Assembly (NCBI GenBank): GCA_028282785.1
Contig: JANQHE010000062.1
Coordinates: 1-44,641, forward strand
Reading direction: 5' to 3'
Source of the DNA: Bacteroidales bacterium
GTDB lineage: Bacteria > Bacteroidota > Bacteroidia > Bacteroidales > UBA12077
Length of the DNA: 44,641 bases
Below the pieces are notes generated by a model, which saw nothing but the letters and a program-made list of their open reading frames with translations, made no database searches and was not told where the DNA came from. A program made the position numbers and the translations under genes. Within the stretch, counting starts at the first letter, position 1, and each line of letters opens with the position of its first letter. Positions 41,784 to 44,641 of this stretch are shown one piece after another.

Positions 41784-44462
41784 ATGATGAAAATTTTTAA
41801 AATTAAATTTTTATTGCTGGCATTGATGCTTGTTTCATTTGCATCTTTTAGCCAGACAACTGTGAGAGGTACGCTCGTTGATGCACAATCTGATGAGGTA
41901 CTTATTGGAGCTTCTGTTGTTGTTGATGGCACAACTATCGGTACAGCAACTGCTTTAGATGGAACATTTTCAATTACTGTACCGTCTGGAGGTCAAAAGC
42001 TGGTTTTTTCCTATGTTGGTTATATCGAAGTAGCTCAGGATATAACTGTTTCCGGAGAAGAAATTAACTTAGGTAAAATTGCATTAGAATCTGATGCGGT
42101 TAATATTGACGCTGTTAAAGTTGTTGCTTCTGTTGCTGTTCAAAGAGAAACTCCGGTTGCAGTTTCAACAATTCAACCGGCACAAATTGCTGAAAAATTA
42201 GGTACCAAAGAGTATCCTGAGATTTTAAAGTCTACACCTGGTGTTTATGCTACTAAGCAGGGTGGAGCATTTGGTGATTCTCGTGTTAACATTCGTGGTT
42301 TTGACCAAAGAAACACTGCAACTATGATTAATGGTGTACCTGTAAATGATATGGAAAACGGATGGGTATACTGGTCAAACTGGGCTGGTTTAGCTGATGT
42401 TACTCGTTCTATGCAGGTGCAAAGAGGTCTTGGAGCATCTAAGGTAGCGGTACCTTCATTAGGTGGTACAATTAATATCTTAACAAAAACTACTGATGCT
42501 AAAAAAGGAGGTTCTGCATTTTCTACTGTTGGTAACGATGGTTATAACAAATATGGTTTTACCTTGTCAACAGGTTTAACTGAAAATGGATGGGCTGCAA
42601 CTATTTCATTAGCTAAATCTTCAGGTGATGGTTATGTTGATGGTACACAGTTCGAATCGTACTCTTATTTTGCTAACATTTCAAAACGATTAAATGATAA
42701 TCACACATTGGCATTCTCTATTTTCGGTGCACCTCAATGGCATGGTCAAAGAGATCGATATTCTAAATTGTCTATCGCTGAATGGGAAGATAAAGGGATA
42801 AGATATAATCCAGATTGGGGTTATAAAAATGGTGAGGTATTTTATGCTGAGAAAAACAAATACCACAAGCCACAGGCTATCTTAAATCATTTCTGGACCA
42901 TGGATGAAAATACTAGTTTAGTTACTGCTATTTATGCTTCAGTAGGAACCGGTTATGGAACAGGAGGGTATGGAACTAGCAAATTTTATGGTGATGCTTA
43001 TCAAAGAGAAGATCAAATAGACTTTGATAAAATTGTTGATGAAAATATAGCGTCAACTACAGGTTCTGAAACAATTTTAAGAACATCGAATAATAACCAC
43101 CAATGGTATGGTTTAATTACATCATATAACAAAACATTAGGTGATCTTGATTTAATGATAGGACTAGATGGTAGATATTATATTGGTGAACATTACAGAG
43201 AAGTTGAAGATCTTCTAGGAGGTGAATTTTATTTAGATCAAGGAGTTGATGTAAATAACTATAATAAAATCGTAAGAGAGGGAGACAAAATAGCTTACCA
43301 TAACGATGGACATGTAGGCTGGATTGGTGGATTTGCACAAGCAGAGTACACTCTAGGAAATCTAAATACATTTGTTTCTGTTGCTCTTTCTAATAAATCA
43401 TACAAAAGAGTTGATTATTTTAATTACTTTTCTGATGATATTATTGATCAAATTAATTCTAGTTCTGCTATTGAGCAACAGTACAGAGATTTAATAGGTA
43501 GTGATGGAGAATTCGAAGAAGCTATGAAAGGTCAAGAGACTGAGTGGGTTGGTTTTTTAGGATATTCTGTTAAAGGTGGCGCAAATTACAATTTAACTGA
43601 TAATCACAATGTATTTTTTAATACAGGTTATTTTGAGAGACAACCGGATTTTGACGCTGTTTTCTTGAACTATATAAACTGGATTAACGAAGACGCTGAA
43701 AACGAAAAAGCTTTTAGTTTTGAGTTGGGATACGGATACCGCTCAAGCAAATTATCAGCTAATTTGAATGCATATTATACTAAATGGAGTGATAAGACAG
43801 AAACACTCTCTGATTATACAGAAGATGAAACCACTGGTGAAAGAACTTACTTTTCAGCAAACGTTTTAGGAATTGAAGCAGCTCATATGGGAGTTGAATT
43901 AGATTTTGTTGCTAAACCAATTAGTAAATTAGAGATATCTGGATTTGTTTCAATTGGAGATTGGAGATGGTTATCGGATGTTGAAGATGTACAACTTGTT
44001 GATGAAAATCAACAAGCATTAGATTCAACAAGCGTTTATATCAAAGATGTTCATGTTGGTGATGCCGCACAAACTACATTTGGTTTAGGAGTAGATTATG
44101 AGTTGTTAAAAGGCTTGAAAATTGGAGTTGATTATAATTTTTATGATAGAATCTATGCTAATTATGATGTAGAAAATAGAAATACTAAGTATGCTGATGG
44201 GAACCCAGATTCATGGAAGTTACCTTTCTACAGCTTAGTTGATATGAACTTGCGTTATAATTTTAAAATATCGGACATTAATGCAACATTATTTTGTAAT
44301 GTAGATAATTTACTGGATTATAATTATATTGCCGAAGCTCAAGGTGGATTTGATAAAGTTCCTGAGGGTTATGAGGATGAAATAAAACCAGGTGAAGAAG
44401 CAACAACTGTATTCTATGGATGGGGACGTTCATGGTCAGTTGGTTTAAAAATTAGATTTTAA
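41784..44462 (+). CDS. TonB-dependent outer-membrane receptor with CarboxypepD_reg-like domain
   Basis: An 892-residue outer-membrane transporter. A signal peptide (about 1-24, ending FSQ) precedes an N-terminal CarboxypepD_reg-like domain (about 27-105, with VRGTLVDAQSDEVLIGASVVV and KLVFSYVGY), then a plug domain (about 120-240, with TPGVYATKQGGAFGDSRVNI-type sequence and VNDMENG), then a 22-strand-type barrel ending in the C-terminal aromatic GLKIRF. This is the common Bacteroidota receptor layout for large substrates driven by TonB-ExbBD. The substrate is unknown: the receptor lacks a SusD partner in the window, but a lipoprotein gene follows 22 bases later. The start could be either of two adjacent ATG codons. 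Confidence 0.92.
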   Translation: MMKIFKIKFLLLALMLVSFASFSQTTVRGTLVDAQSDEVLIGASVVVDGTTIGTATALDGTFSITVPSGGQKLVFSYVGYIEVAQDITVSGEEINLGKIALESDAVNIDAVKVVASVAVQRETPVAVSTIQPAQIAEKLGTKEYPEILKSTPGVYATKQGGAFGDSRVNIRGFDQRNTATMINGVPVNDMENGWVYWSNWAGLADVTRSMQVQRGLGASKVAVPSLGGTINILTKTTDAKKGGSAFSTVGNDGYNKYGFTLSTGLTENGWAATISLAKSSGDGYVDGTQFESYSYFANISKRLNDNHTLAFSIFGAPQWHGQRDRYSKLSIAEWEDKGIRYNPDWGYKNGEVFYAEKNKYHKPQAILNHFWTMDENTSLVTAIYASVGTGYGTGGYGTSKFYGDAYQREDQIDFDKIVDENIASTTGSETILRTSNNNHQWYGLITSYNKTLGDLDLMIGLDGRYYIGEHYREVEDLLGGEFYLDQGVDVNNYNKIVREGDKIAYHNDGHVGWIGGFAQAEYTLGNLNTFVSVALSNKSYKRVDYFNYFSDDIIDQINSSSAIEQQYRDLIGSDGEFEEAMKGQETEWVGFLGYSVKGGANYNLTDNHNVFFNTGYFERQPDFDAVFLNYINWINEDAENEKAFSFELGYGYRSSKLSANLNAYYTKWSDKTETLSDYTEDETTGERTYFSANVLGIEAAHMGVELDFVAKPISKLEISGFVSIGDWRWLSDVEDVQLVDENQQALDSTSVYIKDVHVGDAAQTTFGLGVDYELLKGLKIGVDYNFYDRIYANYDVENRNTKYADGNPDSWKLPFYSLVDMNLRYNFKISDINATLFCNVDNLLDYNYIAEAQGGFDKVPEGYEDEIKPGEEATTVFYGWGRSWSVGLKIRF

Positions 44463-44483
44463 TTTTTCTAAAACATTTGAACA

Positions 44484-44641
44484 ATGAAAAACAAAAATAT
44501 ATATAGTATAATTCTAGCATTAATCGTTATGATTTCTGCTTGTGATAGCACTTATGACGACATTTATGATAAGATTGATGAGAAAGGTGATCCCGTAGTT
44601 TCTTCTATTGAATACACTTTAACTTCGGACGACTATGCAAC
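44484..44641 (+). CDS. Companion lipoprotein, N-terminal part (cut by window edge)
   Basis: The frame opens at ATG 44484 and stays open to the window end, giving 52 residues. The N-terminus MKNKNIYSIILALIVMISAC is a lipoprotein signal with lipobox ISAC, then an acidic DSTYDDIYDKIDE segment and IEYTLTSDDYA. It begins 22 bases after the receptor stop, so it is almost certainly co-transcribed. It is probably a surface-exposed partner that captures the receptor's substrate, but too little is present to name a family. A SusD-like fold cannot be confirmed or excluded. Confidence 0.7.
   Translation, partial: MKNKNIYSIILALIVMISACDSTYDDIYDKIDEKGDPVVSSIEYTLTSDDYA

Noticed and set aside
1-44641. tRNA, rRNA, insertion sequences, phage genes, toxin-antitoxin or defence genes
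   Set aside because: All intergenic regions were read; none has a tRNA-like fold, rRNA sequence, transposase frame or recognisable defence gene.

Overview
The window comes from an AT-rich chromosome of a Bacteroidota bacterium, most likely a free-living or marine relative of the Bacteroidales/Marinilabiliales. The evidence is marker genes: GldH, PorW/SprE and PorX of the gliding/type IX secretion machinery, an S46 dipeptidyl-peptidase, a TonB-dependent receptor with an N-terminal CarboxypepD_reg-like domain, and an Mrp ATPase of the Bacteroidota type. In addition, several genes are preceded by the phylum's -7 promoter element (TAnnTTTG) and lack Shine-Dalgarno sites. No rRNA, tRNA, CRISPR array, insertion sequence or phage gene was seen. 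The content is mostly core chromosome with surface-polysaccharide genes added.

Layout. 0.1-9.8 kb: trpS, a small membrane protein, a large secreted metalloprotease/beta-propeller/barrel protein, an M48 lipoprotein protease, rnhA, an S46 peptidase and rlmN. 9.8-13.9 kb: rnhB, then a small glycan group (GT4 glycosyltransferase, FkbM methyltransferase, flippase), all three apparently starting at TTG. 13.9-19.3 kb: a carbon-metabolism block on the minus strand with a phosphohexomutase, a divergent phosphoglycerate kinase (PGK) paralogue and a single reading frame encoding two complete PGK domains. 19.5-24.9 kb: plus-strand housekeeping genes (DNA polymerase III delta', PSP1/RicT-like protein, gldH, trmB, an alkyltransferase-like protein, mrp, a NifU-type scaffold) ending at a strong terminator. 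25.1-31.1 kb: porW, porX, tsaE and alanine dehydrogenase. 31.1-34.6 kb: a 1152-residue predicted outer-membrane protein on the minus strand. 34.9-41.5 kb: waaA, a protein with four SPOR-like repeats, a Wza-type export lipoprotein and a Wzc-type tyrosine kinase. 41.8 kb to the end: a TonB-dependent receptor and the start of a companion lipoprotein, cut by the window edge.

How the genes work together. PorW and PorX belong to the type IX secretion system, and GldH is a gliding/T9SS lipoprotein. WaaA, the SPOR-repeat protein, Wza and Wzc point to cell-surface glycan assembly and export. The phosphohexomutase could supply hexose-phosphate precursors. Mrp and the NifU-like scaffold form a Fe-S maturation pair. 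The most unusual item is the PGK locus: three PGK-family domains in two adjacent genes. Two of them are fused head to tail at about 75% identity without a gap, and the third has lost recognised substrate- and nucleotide-site motifs. A second notable item is a pair of long, nested inverted-repeat elements, each placed between two convergent genes, where they probably serve as two-way terminators.
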